Origin: Camelus bactrianus
Lineage: Eukaryota > Chordata > Mammalia > Artiodactyla > Camelidae
DNA: 64,000 nucleotides
Assembly (NCBI RefSeq): GCF_048773025.1
Contig: NC_133572.1
Coordinates: 5,719,001 to 5,783,000 of the forward strand
Direction: 5' to 3'
In this document: one piece after another, positions 35,880-55,230 of the stretch
How positions within the stretch are numbered: the stretch's first letter is position 1
Layout of the letters: each line of letters opens with the position of its first letter
Translations under genes and position numbers: made by a program
Notes under the pieces: generated by a model
The model's database searches: none
Told to the model about the DNA's origin: nothing
What the model saw: only the letters and a program-made list of their open reading frames with translations

Positions 35880-36175
35880 CAGTAATCTAGATGTCCTGGA
35901 GTATTTTGTAGATACGTTTATAGTCAATAATCCGTTCCTTACAAGTGTTTTACATAATCTGGGTAGGCCTAATTCAATTAGTTTAAGGATATAAGAACAG
36001 GACTGAGACGCTTTCCTGGAAGAGCCCACCAGCGGACTGCAGCTCTGCCCTGGAACCCTGTCTGCCCTCCCCGCCAGCCTGCACTGCAGGTTTCAGATAC
36101 TGGTGCAACCCCTGCAGCCACGTGAGTCACTTCTGTAATACGTACGTCTTACTGGTTCTCTCTCTGGTTAAACCC
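35880..36175 (+). mobile_element. MLT1-like (ERVL-MaLR) LTR fossil
   Basis: ggcctaattcaattagttta, ggactgcagctctgccctg, ccagcctgcactgcaggttt, cacgtgagtcacttctgtaa and cttactggttctctctctgg occur in MLT1 order. Very old. Confidence 0.7.
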
Positions 36176-36629
36176 CGACTGAGCGACTCTCTTTCCTGCA
36201 GACTGGCCAGCTCTCAAAGCATTTTATAAATCATTGGTAATAGAAGAAAAATGTTTAGAGACTCACAGACCCTTCTATCCTCTGCTAGACTTGTTTTACT
36301 AGAATCTTCTCAACTCCTTCTTAAGGCAGTGGAATATTCTGTATATTTTTAAGTAAACGCTGGAGAATAGAAAATCATGAATTCATACTGAGACCTAGAT
36401 TTGAAATGGTATTTTCTCTTCCTCAATTTTAATTATTAAAAATTTACAAGTTATACTTTTTTGCAGAAGTAAACTTGAGTAGAAATTGTCGGTTCCCCTT
36501 CTCCCACCCTATTCCCACCCAGTTTTTCTCTGGAGAGAACCACAGCTAATAGTTTGGGTTTGGCTGAGCATACCTGCGTATGTATATGTGTTCATGTGTA
36601 TGGAGATGTAAAGAAAAGGTCTGTTTATG

Positions 36630-36890
36630 CTAGCGGATTGTGAGACCTCCAACTTAGGAAGTCCACCAAAGTGTGGGACCTTGCGTGCCGGCTGCAAAGA
36701 ATTCATAGCTGAGGCAGAGGGACAGAGCAAAAGCTGCTTTTATTTCTCAAAAGAGGTAAAGGAAGGAAAATGCTGGAGGAAGGAGAAGGAAAGAAAAGCG
36801 CTGGAGGGGGAAAGAAAGCACTCTAGCAGGGAGCCAGCAGCCCAAATGGCGGCAGAGACAGCGCCGGCCTGGGTCCGGCCTCGTGCATTT
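36630..36890 (-). mobile_element. Fossil LTR-like fragment, reverse
   Basis: The reverse strand has gccgccatttgggctgct, gagaaataaaagcagctttt and ggaggtctcacaatccgc, the look of an R-U5 end of an ERV LTR. Confidence 0.5.
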
Positions 36891-37520
36891 TTATGAGAGG
36901 CTTATTTCACTTAGCACCGTGTTTTCAAGGTTCGTCCACGGTGTAGGATGGATCAGTGCTTCATTGCTTTTGGATGGATGGATGTACTGAATTTGTTTAT
37001 CCCTGCGTCAGCTGAGGGACATTTGGGTCTTTGCCCTTTTTGGCTACTACAAACAAATAATGCTGCAAGAATATTCATGTACAAGTTTTCGTTTGAACAT
37101 AGATTGTTAATTCTTTTGGAGAGAGAACAAAGCGTGTAACTGCTGTATCATCCAGTAATTACATGTTAACTTTGGAGAAACAAACTGTTTTTCATAGCGG
37201 CTGCACGCTCTACATTTCCACCAGCCAATATATGTTCTAATCTTTCCACATTCTCACTAACAACAGTTGTTATTGTTTTTTTGTGTTTATGGTCATCCTT
37301 AGTAGGTATAAGTGATACCTTATTGTGGCTTTGATTTGCATGTCCCTAAGGACTTAAGGACTTCGAGCTTTTCATATGCTAAATAGCCGTTTGTAAATCT
37401 TCCTTGGAGAAATGTCTTTTTGAGTCTTTTGGTCACTCTTACATTAGGTTGTCTTTTGTTATGAGTTGTAAGAGTCTTTTATATATTCTGGATACTAGAC
37501 TTACTGGATAAAATAGTTGC
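36891..37520 (-). repeat. Old LINE-1 3' region
   Basis: cacttagcaccgtgttttca, gagggacatttgggtctttg, atgtacaagttttcgtttg, tttgatttgcatgtccctaa. Confidence 0.7.
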
Positions 37521-37559
37521 TAATATTTTTTTTTCCTGTTTTGTGAATTTCAAACCGAG

Positions 37560-37820
37560 TCCCCTTGAAAGTTCTCCTGCCGAGTTTATGATTAACCTCT
37601 CCGTCCAAAGCTTATTCCCTTTGTGTCCCACCCTCGTTCCTCTCAGGATTAAGGAATATCAAAGAAAAGGGGGAACTGAAAGGAGCCCTCCTGGGTACAA
37701 AAGCTCCTCTGGGACCCCTGTTTCTTGTTTGTAGAAAAAGGCAGTCATTTGCTAGGCTTTTCCTGACTTTCAAAGAGCAGACTGAAGCAGGTACTAATTA
37801 GGGAAGTTCTTAGATTTAGA
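37560..37820 (+). mobile_element. Fossil ERV1-like LTR fragment (partner of 27040-27655)
   Basis: The block agcagactgaagcaggtact with ctcctgggtacaaaagctcc upstream matches the first part of the LTR at 27040. Confidence 0.5.
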
Positions 37821-38096
37821 TATTTGATACACTGAGTTAATTTTTGCATGTGGTAGAGGTCCATGTTCAGTCTTTTGCATATGAATATCTAGTTGTCCCA
37901 GCACCTTTTGTTGAAAAGAGTTCTTTCTCCCACTGAATATTCCTGGCATCCTTGTCAGAAGTCAGTTGAACACAGATGCACAGGACTCTGAAGTCCATTC
38001 CATCAAACTGACTTTATAATTTAACTTTTAAAAAATCACTTTTGGAATTATTTTCATTTGGCATTTAATCTCCAAGATTTCTGAAGTTATTTCTCA

Positions 38097-39564
38097 TTTA
38101 TTCAGTTGATGGAAGTAAAACAGAATCAAATTTGCAGTGGGAAAAATTAACTAAGAATCAGGAGAATGGTTTCATAGCAATGTTGTTACCATGTTAGACT
38201 ATGTTAGAATGATGTATTTTGCTAGTAGAATCATTTCTAAAGGTATACATTTACAAGACATTAGGAATCCATTTCAATATATCAGAAAAATTATGATAAA
38301 AATATTGGACATTACATAGCATAACATACAATAAGAATGAATACATGAATAAGGATTTTACATTTAACTCTTTCACAAACTAGGTACAATAAGGGTAAGA
38401 AGGTACAATTATGCATTCAGCTTGCCCTGTGGCTCTGTTTCTCTGCATTGCAAGGGTTGCTAAGTAATCACTGCACAGTGATCAGGTTTTTCTGAGTAGT
38501 TTTCGCATAGTCAAGGAGCGTTGTTAGGGACACAGGCATGATCTTGACATGTGGGCTCACTCCGTTTTACTGGATACAATACTATTTCCTTGCAATGCTC
38601 TGTCATCCTTCCCTCCTAATTACTTTCTTTTGTCACTGTCTCTTATATAGTCAGCATTTCTTTGAGAGAAGCGACATATACATGCAAAAGGAGGAAAACC
38701 TTGACCTGGTTGGCATCGCTGAGGTTCAAAGATCCACCAGAGAGAATAGATTTTCCTTTCCTCAACATTCAAGCAACTGCCTTCCAAGCATTCTCTAGTT
38801 ACATGGGAAATGTGTGGTTTCAAAGCTGTGACTTTAAAAGGATCTGTTTGCAGATTTGTTACTTGGGGCATCAATTCACTTTTAGAGTGTCTTCTTCACA
38901 GCCCTCAGATTCATTTTAAGGTCCGTTATTATACAAGAACCTGTGACCCTGTGTATTCCATACCAAGAAAAATAATCCTCTTTTACAAACATAAAAACAT
39001 GCTTCAGACAATGAGTACATACAGCACGTGCTTGGATATTAATGCTTTGAAGAGATGGTTTGGTACAATCACGCAGATTATCTCATTAGGAAGTTCTATA
39101 GATCACAGCCTGACAGAAGTTTGTTCACTTAAAAAGTGAACCCCGAAGGAAAAGAGTAGAAAAATTTATTAATAACACCACTGAAAACTCAGAAAGAATA
39201 AAATATTAAAGGATACTGGTTATAAAACATTTGATCCTCTCACCATACTTTTAAGCATTTATCTTCTTTCTTCCTGTTTCAAAAGTCAACAATATTGACG
39301 TTAAGATGCTCCCAGGCCCTGCAGTTCTGTCGTTTCCCAGTAGGGGGCAGTGTTGCCTTTAAAGCCTGCACCAGTTGCGGCATTAACCCTGATGGGTCTG
39401 CGTTTCTTCTCTATTTTAAAGACATCTTTTTAAAGTCATATATAAATACTTCTCCCCTAAACTCAGAGTGAGAGTTGAAGAAAAACAGAATTCCTGAAGG
39501 ATCGTTCTTTTACCCACAATCTTCAGAGATATTTCTTGATACGTGACGTTCTTGGAGCTTGGTA
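38097..39564 (-). other. AICDA: Probable AICDA 3' untranslated region
   Basis: About 1.5 kb after the AICDA stop with little recognisable repeat. A minus-strand AATAAA (38097-38102) could end it; another lies near 39163. The right end is certain and the left end is a guess. It holds a miR-155 site. Confidence 0.5.
39039..39046 (-). promoter_or_regulatory. miR-155 seed target (8-mer AGCATTAA) in the AICDA 3' UTR
   Basis: The minus strand reads AGCATTAA, the full 8-mer complement of the miR-155 seed, about 520 nt after the AICDA stop. A miR-155 site in the AICDA 3' UTR is known in mouse and human and limits AID levels in B cells. A shorter possible miR-181 seed match (TGAATGT) lies at 38765-38771. 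Confidence 0.75.
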
Positions 39565-46817
<7,253 letters not shown>

Positions 46818-48120
46818 GGTGGAATCCAGGGTGGCTCTCTTTGCTCCTTGACAGTCCTAAGCCAAGGAAAGCTTGCCTCCTCACTGCTGCTGCAATGACT
46901 GACAGTGCATTGGCCCCTCACATTCAAATTTAAACTTAACCCCTTGGGCTCCTCCCCCAAGAGCATCACCACCACCAGGTACCCCAGCAGCCTTCCTCCT
47001 GTTTGGGTCCAGTGAAGCTGGGCGGGGCTGTCAGAGGCAGAATCCCATAGGTAAAATGGTTGAGGTCTGCTTAATGTATAGATTCCTTTAAGGCTGTTTC
47101 TGGAAATAGCCAGTCTGTGTTCCACAGGTAATAAAGACAAGGAGACAGGAGGGGTAGACCCTTTGTAACTTGTGCTCATGCTAACAGACAATATCTTTAA
47201 TCTTAAAAGTGTAATAATAATGCTTATTTAAATACCATCTTGTGTTCTGTAAGCCAAAAGCATCTTTTCCCTCATTTAATTACACAATTATCTCTGAGCC
47301 TCAGTGGAGACCAGCTCCTGCTTTGAGACTGAGCAAGCCAGCTCAGTCAGTTGTAGAGGACATAGAAATTTTGCCTTCCAAACCTGAATTTTTTTTTCCT
47401 CTCTCTCTGACTGCATTCCAAAAATTGCTAGGCTCACACAGGCACCTGTTGTCTATGGCAGCATAACCAAAATAATCTATTATTTAAAAAAAAAAATTTT
47501 TGAAGGCTCGATGATTACACCAGAAAGTAATTTTTGCCTAAAACCCATCTTTTCCACAAAAGCCGTATTAATTTGAACTCAGAAGCAGCAGCCTCTCCAA
47601 CATAAGAAAAAATTGTTTATTTCATCAGACAGAATCAGCATCTAAATGAGTGCATTGAACTTGGAAAACAGGTTGAGCTTTTCAAACAAGAGGCTTTAAG
47701 TTCCTTCCCTCCTGCAAGCCGGTCTATTGAAGGTGGTGCTCCTCTCTCCTACCCGAGTCCGTCTGCATTCTATTTATTTATCCAATGGAGATTTAATACC
47801 TACCAGATGACAGAGACTCCGCTAGGAGCTGGGGATACAAATAGTCAGCAAAGCGGCGAGGGCCCCTGCTGTCTGCCTGCTCAAGGCTCTGAATACCGAT
47901 TATACATCCACGATCCCCAAATCCATAGTCCTCGTCCAGAGCGCTCCCTCGAACTCGGGGCAGGTATGTCCACCTTCCATTTCTGCACCTCCGTCTGGGT
48001 GTCTCATGGGCTTTTCAAACATGGCTCACACGGAGCACCTGCTCTCCCCACACCCCGCCACCATCCCTGTCTCGGGCAATGGCATTCTTCCTAGGGCTCA
48101 ACCTGGCCGTCTCCCTGCTT
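46818..48120. other. AICDA upstream region
   Basis: Should hold the AICDA leader and promoter (minus strand). I cannot name a factor site with confidence, and no TATA box is evident. Past about 47200 nothing is recognised. Confidence 0.4.
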
Positions 48121-48640
48121 GCTCTCTTCCTTTTAAACCCGCGCCCAGTCCGTTAGCAAACCCTACTGACTCTACTTGCAGAATCAATCCGGGCATTGAT
48201 CACGTTTCACCACCTCCTGGTCTGAGCAACCCGGATCATTGCGTTTAGCTTCTCAACTAACTGGTCTTCCTGCTTCCACCTTTCTTCAATTACAGTCTCT
48301 TCTCCACACAGCAATCCCTTCCAAACATTTCAGATCACGTCTCGTGTGGGCAGAACTCTCCACGGCTCCTCATTCTCTCAGTAAGCCAGCATCCTCACAA
48401 GGGCTCATGAGACCCTCTACCATCCAGCCTGCCTTGCTTTCTCCTTGCTCACACGCCTGCCTTGGAGCTTTGCGCTTGCTGGGTTGCTCTTCCCTGCACA
48501 TCGTTATGGCTTCATGCCGTGTTTATTTCTCGTCTTTGCTCACATACTCCCTCGTAGTTGAAGCTTTCCCTTGTCCCCGTATCTACAATTTCAACTCTAT
48601 CCCACCACCCTGGCATTTCCTTTTCTCTTCCCCTAATTTA
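48120..48640 (-). repeat. L2-type LINE remnant
   Basis: Reverse of L2-like sequence: ccgtctccctgcttgctctc, ttcagatcacgtctcgtg, ccagcctgccttgctttctc. Confidence 0.6.
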
Positions 48641-49499
48641 TATTTCTCTTCGGAAGGCTTATTATGAGAAAGCATGAGGCTGAGCTTAACTAAATGACAA
48701 TATAAAAGAATTAAATGTCAATAAAAGACTAAAATTAAAATTACAGAATCATAGCAGTTGAAGTTGAAGTTGAAGGAATCTTAGCATTCACCTAGCCCTG
48801 TGCATCTCAAAATGGGATAGGCATATCTGGAGCTATGCCTGAATCTGGATCAAAACGACAGGATCAACAGGTCATGCTATTCTATAACATAAAGGTTTTC
48901 CAAAGATTAGGGCGAAACTGTTTTTACTTAAAATTATCTTGAGTAGAATATTATAATATGTACATTAGTTTTCCCTAGTCCCTAGACTTACAGCTTTTCC
49001 TCGTTGTCCTCTCTCACCCTCATATAAAAAGTAAAATTCCTCACAACATGGAAGATTATAGCAATTTTTATTTTCCCTGTTTGGAGAGTAAGCCCACATC
49101 TGGCAGGCCCACAAGTCAGTAGAGCATCACGTACATGTTAAAGACAAAACACAGATTCCAGGGAAGTTTCAGCGTAACATGGGTGGTTTGGGATTATAGC
49201 TTCCGATTCTTAGCGTTTCTTATTTTTCTCTTCTTTGTAGGGCAATTTAATGGGAAAAACAAACTGAGTTCCATATTCTCTACAGAGAATTCTTGCGAAG
49301 GTATTTCGAGCAGTGGTCTCCTACTCTTAGAGAATCCCAGTAACGGGACACAAGCCGCCCGCTCAGTGCCGTGAGTTCAGAGGCAGAAGAATCCATCATC
49401 TAATGCTTCACGATAGACCTAGGGCTTGATGAGACCTTGATAAATGGGTAAAATTTTAATAAAGTGTATGCAGCAGAGACTTTCTGGAGGCTAGTCTTT
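48641..49499. other. Intergenic, unrecognised
   Basis: No gene or clear repeat; contains a short run gaagttgaagttgaagg. Confidence 0.45.
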
Positions 49500-49578
49500 T
49501 TTTTTTTTTTAAATGGAGGTACTGGGGACTGAACCCAGTGCTAAGCATGCACTCTACCACTGAGCTAATGCCACCCAC
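49500..49578 (-). repeat. Camelid tRNA-Ala-type SINE, partial
   Basis: T-run, then aaatggaggtactggggact and tgctaagcatgcactctacc; part of the middle is missing. Confidence 0.85.
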
Positions 49579-52420
49579 CTGGAGGACAGTCTTTGCAGAT
49601 GAACTTGTGCCCTAGCTCTAGACCTTTTACATATGAGAGGCATGGCATTGGGAAAGAATTCTTTCCCCATAGCGTCATTCCAAGAACCTACTTAGCTTTA
49701 CTGTGTGTGCGTGTGACAGCAGGGTATCTGGAATATGTGAACGTGCTCAATACAATTTCTCATCTTTGCCCCGAGTGTCAGAAACAGCATGAGCAAAGGC
49801 AGGACTCTAAAGACGTGCTTCCTAAGTTTTAGCAACAATGAGTGGCTTGTTCTGGTTTGAGTGATGCCTCCTAACCAAATAATGATGACAGACAAAAATG
49901 AGATGCTATTCAGATTTCTCATAAGCTTCTTAAGGAAAGCTTTCTAACAAAATAACTTGCATAATGGCTGCAAAAAAAAGTTGTTAAAGAGGCATGATTT
50001 ACACAACATAAGAACATAACTATTTCTGAGAAAGCTTATTTCCTGCTCACCTTTCTACTGTTAAAGAAAAGCACATCTCTTAGAGTGACAATAGCATTTT
50101 TCATTCCTGGAGATCTGGAGTTAGTCAGATTAAAAAAACAATTCTGTGGGGGTTTTTTTCCAGTTATTTTTAAAAGTTATTTTCCTTACTGACTACCTTT
50201 TCCCCCTCACCAGCTTCTCTTGAAAAGTTGAAAACCACAGGACAGCCTGGTTGGTTTACTTTTAACAAACAATGTGGCTTGGAAATTGTGCCCCTGGTAG
50301 CTGAGTTAAGGCTTGGACACCTGGACTTCACCACTGTTAGCCTTCATCATGGGAAGCATAAGGTGGGGTTTCATTATGGCCAGTGCATGAGGCCAGAAGG
50401 CCCCCTGGGATTCTCCAGAATGTACATTCCTGCATCTCAGAGCCAAGATGCTCAGACAATGACTCCCCAGGCCTCTATTTTTGGACACCAGGTAGATTGT
50501 TCAATATGATACCTTGTTGTTTTTGAAAACGAGCCCAAAGATGTTTCCGCGTGGGTTAAAGTGTGGTCTTTGGGGTGCCTCAACTTCTGCATTTCCCAAT
50601 TTTTGTTTTTTCTCGGTTGACTGTCAGCCATATTACTGAATTTCTCTGGGGCGTGAAGAAGTTGAGGGACAGATCTTTTACACAAATACAGGAATTACTC
50701 AACTTCTGCTGTGCAGCTGCCTGGGACTTAGAGGTTGAGAGAGCAAATAAGTATTAATCAAAAGCCTGGGGCCTGTCAAAAGGCTAAAGAAAGAGTCATT
50801 TTTGATAGGAAAATTAATTAAAGCTCCATTGATTGTGCACATATAAGACAAAGTATAGGATAGAGGGAAAAGTTAGGTTTTTGTAATCAAACACATGAGG
50901 ACTTAAATTGTCTTCACCGCTTCCTAGTGATCGTCTTTGAGTACTGCCTATTGCCATGTTTTAGTCCCTCCATGAATAGAATTTGAATAAATAAAAGTAA
51001 TAATCGCTAACCTTTATTGTGAACATACTTTCAGTCAGGTTCTGTGCGAAGCATGTCACGTATATTATCTCATTTAAGTCTAACAGCTGGGAACTATTAT
51101 CTGAATTTTAAAATGTGACCATTGAGGTCCAGAGAGTTGAAACAATTATCTTAAGGCTGTTAAAAATGAAGAAGTCATTCAGCATGTGGCCTAGTAAATG
51201 GAAGTTGTTCTATAAAGAACAACTGTGTTTATAAAATATAACAGCTGATATATTTGAAAAATATAAATTATGTTCATCAAAATGTTATCTGTTCCCATGG
51301 TTCAAAGTTTTTCTGGTCAGTAATAAAATGGGAGTGAGTAATTTTGAGGTTCTCATTTCCTTATGAGTAAGTGCATAAAATTGCATATTCTGGTGTTTAA
51401 TCCCTACAGATTTTGATTTAGTAATTCTGGAGTGCAGCCCAGGGCTTTGCCTTTTTGACAAACACCCATTAATTCCAAGCAGGTGGTCAGTTAAAATTGC
51501 CTTAGAAGGACTCTAAAGTCCCTCCCGAGCTCTAAAATTCTGTGACTTTATATACTTTTGAAAGATTTGTGTGTATGTGTGTGCTTGTTTGCTTATTAAG
51601 CAGTTGAAGTGCCAAGGGACATTAGAAATGCTCCAAATAGGATGCAGGTCTTTTTCTCCTCTTGGCGGGTATCTGCATGCCAGAGACCAAATTTCAGAGT
51701 ATTTGTTTGCTCAGTGATATAAGGAATGATGTCATGTAAGGAGTGATGTGATTTCATTGACTGAAATGTTGATAAAAAAATAGCTCTAAGATGGATTAGG
51801 GACAGTTCCTGAGGTAAGGATCGCAGATTTAAAATGTTACCTGTAGACTTGCCATTCTGCATTCTGTTTCTGTCTAAATAGTCACCAACAGTTACTGGGA
51901 ATCAGGTCACCCTCCTGAGGAAGTCCTGACACCCTCCTGGCAAATCCTTCCTCCTTGATTCTCACCTCTTGGTTGTCTGTGCTGATACAAATTTCTTCTA
52001 CAATAATTATTTCATCACTACCAATTTGATCATACCACCCCCTCTTTTTTTCATACCTCTTTGTGATTTAACTAATTCAGTATCTTAGAGATTTGAGAAA
52101 CAGGTACTTGATATCAACAGCCCCCAATTCCTGAGCAAGTGAGCCTGGTTTCCTCCCTCCTCGGGACCCCCATGTCTTTCCCCCTCTGCCATCCCGCCAT
52201 CCCATCTACACATTGACTTGAAGTACCACCAAGATCTCTTCACTTTGTTACCAGAGGGGGACAGGCAGAATCTACTTCCTCAGCACAATTAGAGACCCAT
52301 TCAGTTCACTCAGCTCCGGTAAATTTATTCATCACGGCCCTGCCTCACACATCCTGGTTACTTTAGACCTCCAGCCACAGGTTCCTTAAAGGAGATACGC
52401 TACAACATAAAAAGAAGTGA
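49579..52420. other. Intergenic with MIR and possible MER5-like remnants
   Basis: About 50995-51200 is a MIR on plus (cgctaacctttattgtgaac, tatctcatttaagtctaac). About 51415-51500 resembles an old hAT-type MER5 piece (tagtaattctggagtgcagc). The rest is not recognised. Confidence 0.4.
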
Positions 52421-52424
52421 TGTT

Positions 52425-52759
52425 GAAGTTCTTTTTTTTGTTGTTGTTGTGTGTGTATATATACATTTATTGAAGTATAGTCAATTTACAATGTTGTGTT
52501 GTGTCAGTTTCTGATGTACAGCATAATGCTTCAGTCATACATGAACAGACATACATTCATTTTCATATTCTTTTTACCATAAGCTACTACAGGATATTGA
52601 ATACAGTTCCCTGTGCTCTACAGTATGAACTTCCTGTTCATCACTTGTTGTTATTTTATATATATTAGTTTGTATCTGCAAATCTCCCAGTTTATCCCTT
52701 CCCAACCCCTTCCCCCCGTAACCATAAGTTTGTTTTCTATGTCTGTGAGGAAGTTCTTT
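52425..52759 (-). mobile_element. 5'-truncated LINE-1 3' end with 10-bp target-site duplication
   Basis: GAAGTTCTTT at 52425-52434 and 52750-52759 flanks a minus-strand L1 3' end (tgaagtatagtcaatttaca, ttgaatacagttccctgtgc, ccataagtttgttttctatg). Confidence 0.88.
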
Positions 52760-52789
52760 CTGTTGAGACAATTATCTTGGATATGCTAT

Positions 52790-53135
52790 GCAGCTGATAA
52801 CTTATATCCCATACAGATAATCTTAAAAATTCCGGTTATGGCAGAAACAAAAGGCCACATAGTGCATGAAATATCCAGAATAGATAAATTCAGAGGAGCA
52901 GAGAGCAGATTGGTGGTTCTCAGGTGCTGGGGTGGAGGTGGGAGGCGGGGCAGGCGGTGGTGAATAGAAATGACTGCTTAATGAATACGGGGTTTTCTTC
53001 TGGGGTGATAAGGTTTTGGAAATACACAGAGGTGGTATTTGGACAACAATGTGTGTACTAAGTGTCACCGAATTGTATACTCGAAAATGGTTAATTTCAT
53101 GCTATGTGAATTTCACCAAAATAAAACATTTTAAA
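52790..53135 (+). repeat. Old LINE-1 3' region
   Basis: aaaaggccacatagtgcatg, gattggtggttctcaggtgc, gaattgtatactcgaaaatg, tgtgaatttcaccaaaataa. Confidence 0.75.
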
Positions 53136-53480
53136 ATCCTGATTAATTCAGAGATGTCTAGGGTCTGAACAGCCAGACTTAGGACAAGAGTGATGACAGG
53201 TATTCTCTGTTGGGATGTGTAAGCAGAGGAGAAAGTCCGTAGCTAAGAGAAGCAAAGGTGATTTGTTCCCGGGGACAGAGGAGAGACAAGAATAGAAATG
53301 GGGCCGGGAAAAAAAGAACTCAGATATAAATGGGAAACTGAGTTGACCAGAACAGGTGCTTACCAGAAGGCTATGGGCCAAGCTGTACAAAATTAAGGAT
53401 CTCTCTGTCCCTGAACAGGAGGAAACATGATCAATTTGTTGTGCAAATGAAAGCATTATCTTTAATCAAAAATGAAACCA

Positions 53481-53580
53481 AGGGGAAGAGTATAGCTCAA
53501 GTGGTAGAGTGCATGAGGTCCTGGGTTCAATCCCCAGTACCTCCTCTAAGAATAAATAAACCTAATTACCTCCCCACCAG
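53481..53580 (+). repeat. Camelid tRNA-Ala-type SINE
   Basis: gtatagctcaagtggtagag, then gcatgaggtcctgggttcaa and ctaattacctccccacc; the anticodon-loop part is deleted. Confidence 0.9.
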
Positions 53581-53744
53581 CAGGAAAAAAAAAGGAAAAA
53601 TAAATAAAACCCAAAAAGAAAACAAGAAATCCTATGCCTTTGTAGGAGGCAAAAGGTGTTATTCAAAGCAGAAACAAGTTGAGTAATAAAGCAGTGACTC
53701 CAGTGTCACTGAGGGAAGGGACCATGGCTTACTCACCTTTGTAT

Positions 53745-53990
53745 CCCCAGCACCAGCCAAGGCGTAGAAATTGTTGTTGACTGAAGGAAAATGACTCACA
53801 CTGACATGGGAGCCCACATGCCAAGGGCTTTTCTAAACACCAAATTCATTTAATCTTAAAATAGTCCCAAGGGTTCAGTATCACTGAGCTCTCCTTCTAC
53901 AGATGGGGAAACTGAGGCACAGAAAGATTAAGATCACAGCGGTAGAGTCAGGATTTGCAGCCATGTAGTCTAGCTCCAGAGTTTGTGCTC
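53745..53990 (+). repeat. MIR remnant
   Basis: catgccaagggcttttctaa, attcatttaatcttaaaata, gatggggaaactgaggcaca, tctagctccagagtttgtgc. Confidence 0.85.
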
Positions 53991-54466
53991 CGGAACACTT
54001 GCTCTGTTTCCTGAAGAAGTCAGACCGTGATTGAAAAACTGACTAGTCAGCAAACTGATTCTCCATCTTTTGGAGAAGAGGAAAAACATGACCATCTTTG
54101 GCGTTTCCCACGTTCTTCCTTCTAATGAGATTGGTGGCTCAGGACCACCGGCTGTCTCCACGGAGTCGCACAGTTCCCTGGTGGTGTGTGGGATGCCTGC
54201 AGTCTACAGTCTGGCAAGCAGGTAAACTGCTTTTGATTCCTAAACAAGACATTTCAGAGTCTTCTTTTTGCAACCGAATAACATTAACTGAAGTTTTAGG
54301 ACTCTGAGTTCAGGCAGGTTTCTGCCATGCTGAACTTGATCCAGTTGGCAGGTCTCCTCACTTCTATAAACCTTGTTCCCTGAAAACTAGGAACAATGAT
54401 ACCTCTGCTGCCCACCTCACAGGTCGCTCTCAGAATGGAATGACGATGTTTGTTAAACGCAGACAG

Positions 54467-54600
54467 GGGACTGGTTATGGCTCAGCTCTAGAGCACGTGC
54501 TCAGCAAGCATGGGGTCCTGGGTTCAATCCCCAGTACCTCCATTGACAAAAAAACACAAACGAACAACAACCAAAAAAACAAAACCAAACAAACAAAATA
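54467..54600 (+). repeat. Camelid tRNA-Ala-type SINE
   Basis: ggttatggctcagctctag, gcaagcatggggtcctggg, ttcaatccccagtacctcc and an A/C-rich tail; the anticodon-position triplet is changed. Confidence 0.9.
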
Positions 54601-54604
54601 CAAA

Positions 54605-55160
54605 CCTGGCTAAGCAGTAGGTGCCATCACGGGAGTCATCTGCCACAACGAGGACCAAAAAGTTCAGTGCAGAGAGCCCAAGGCCAGGACATCACCTGAA
54701 GGCCTTTTGTCAAGCTGGCCAGACCAACCAATGCCACCTTCAGCCAAGTTGTGCTGAACAGGTTGCTCATGAGTCGCCCCCAACTAGCCCCTCTGTCCCC
54801 CGTCCCCTTTCAGGACAACCTGGAAGATGAAGGAAGCTTCCTACCTGGGAAGACAGAACAGCTGAGGTTGTCGGGTTCTCCTGATGATGCGGGGGTCCTG
54901 ACAACCGTGCCTGGAGCTGGATCCCCAAGGTTGGATCCTTGCTTTCCACCCCCAGGGCTGGCACGGTCCTGCCCTCTGGTCCTGGCACAGACCGCCAGGT
55001 GTCCAGGGTCTGGGCAAGGCCTTGGGGACCCCCACACAGCCCCGCCAACCCTACCTTCAAGCCCTGCGGGTTCCAGCACCAGGGGCTGACCCATCAGCTG
55101 TGGCCACAAAAACAAACCCAGATCCTGCTCTGCTATAAAGATTTTTGCTAAAAAAAAAAA
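54605..55160 (+). other. GC-rich block of unknown nature ending in an A run
   Basis: About 550 bp clearly richer in G+C than its surroundings, with overlapping open frames on both strands but no motif I recognise. It ends ctgctataaag ... gctaaaaaaaaaaa, then meets a short reverse L1 tip (55160-55230). It could be a retrocopy, part of an LTR, or plain single-copy DNA. Confidence 0.4.
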
Positions 55161-55230
55161 ATTAAAATTTTTATTTATTTATTTACTTATTTATTTTTAT
55201 TTTTTATTGAGGTATAGTCAGTTTACAATG

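Noticed and set aside
48239-48667. 142-codon open frame
   Set aside because: Comes from reverse L2-like sequence.
54751-55115. Candidate new gene in the GC-rich block
   Set aside because: Open frames on both strands with proline/glycine-rich low-complexity residues and no start, splice or family evidence; kept only as an unplaced block.
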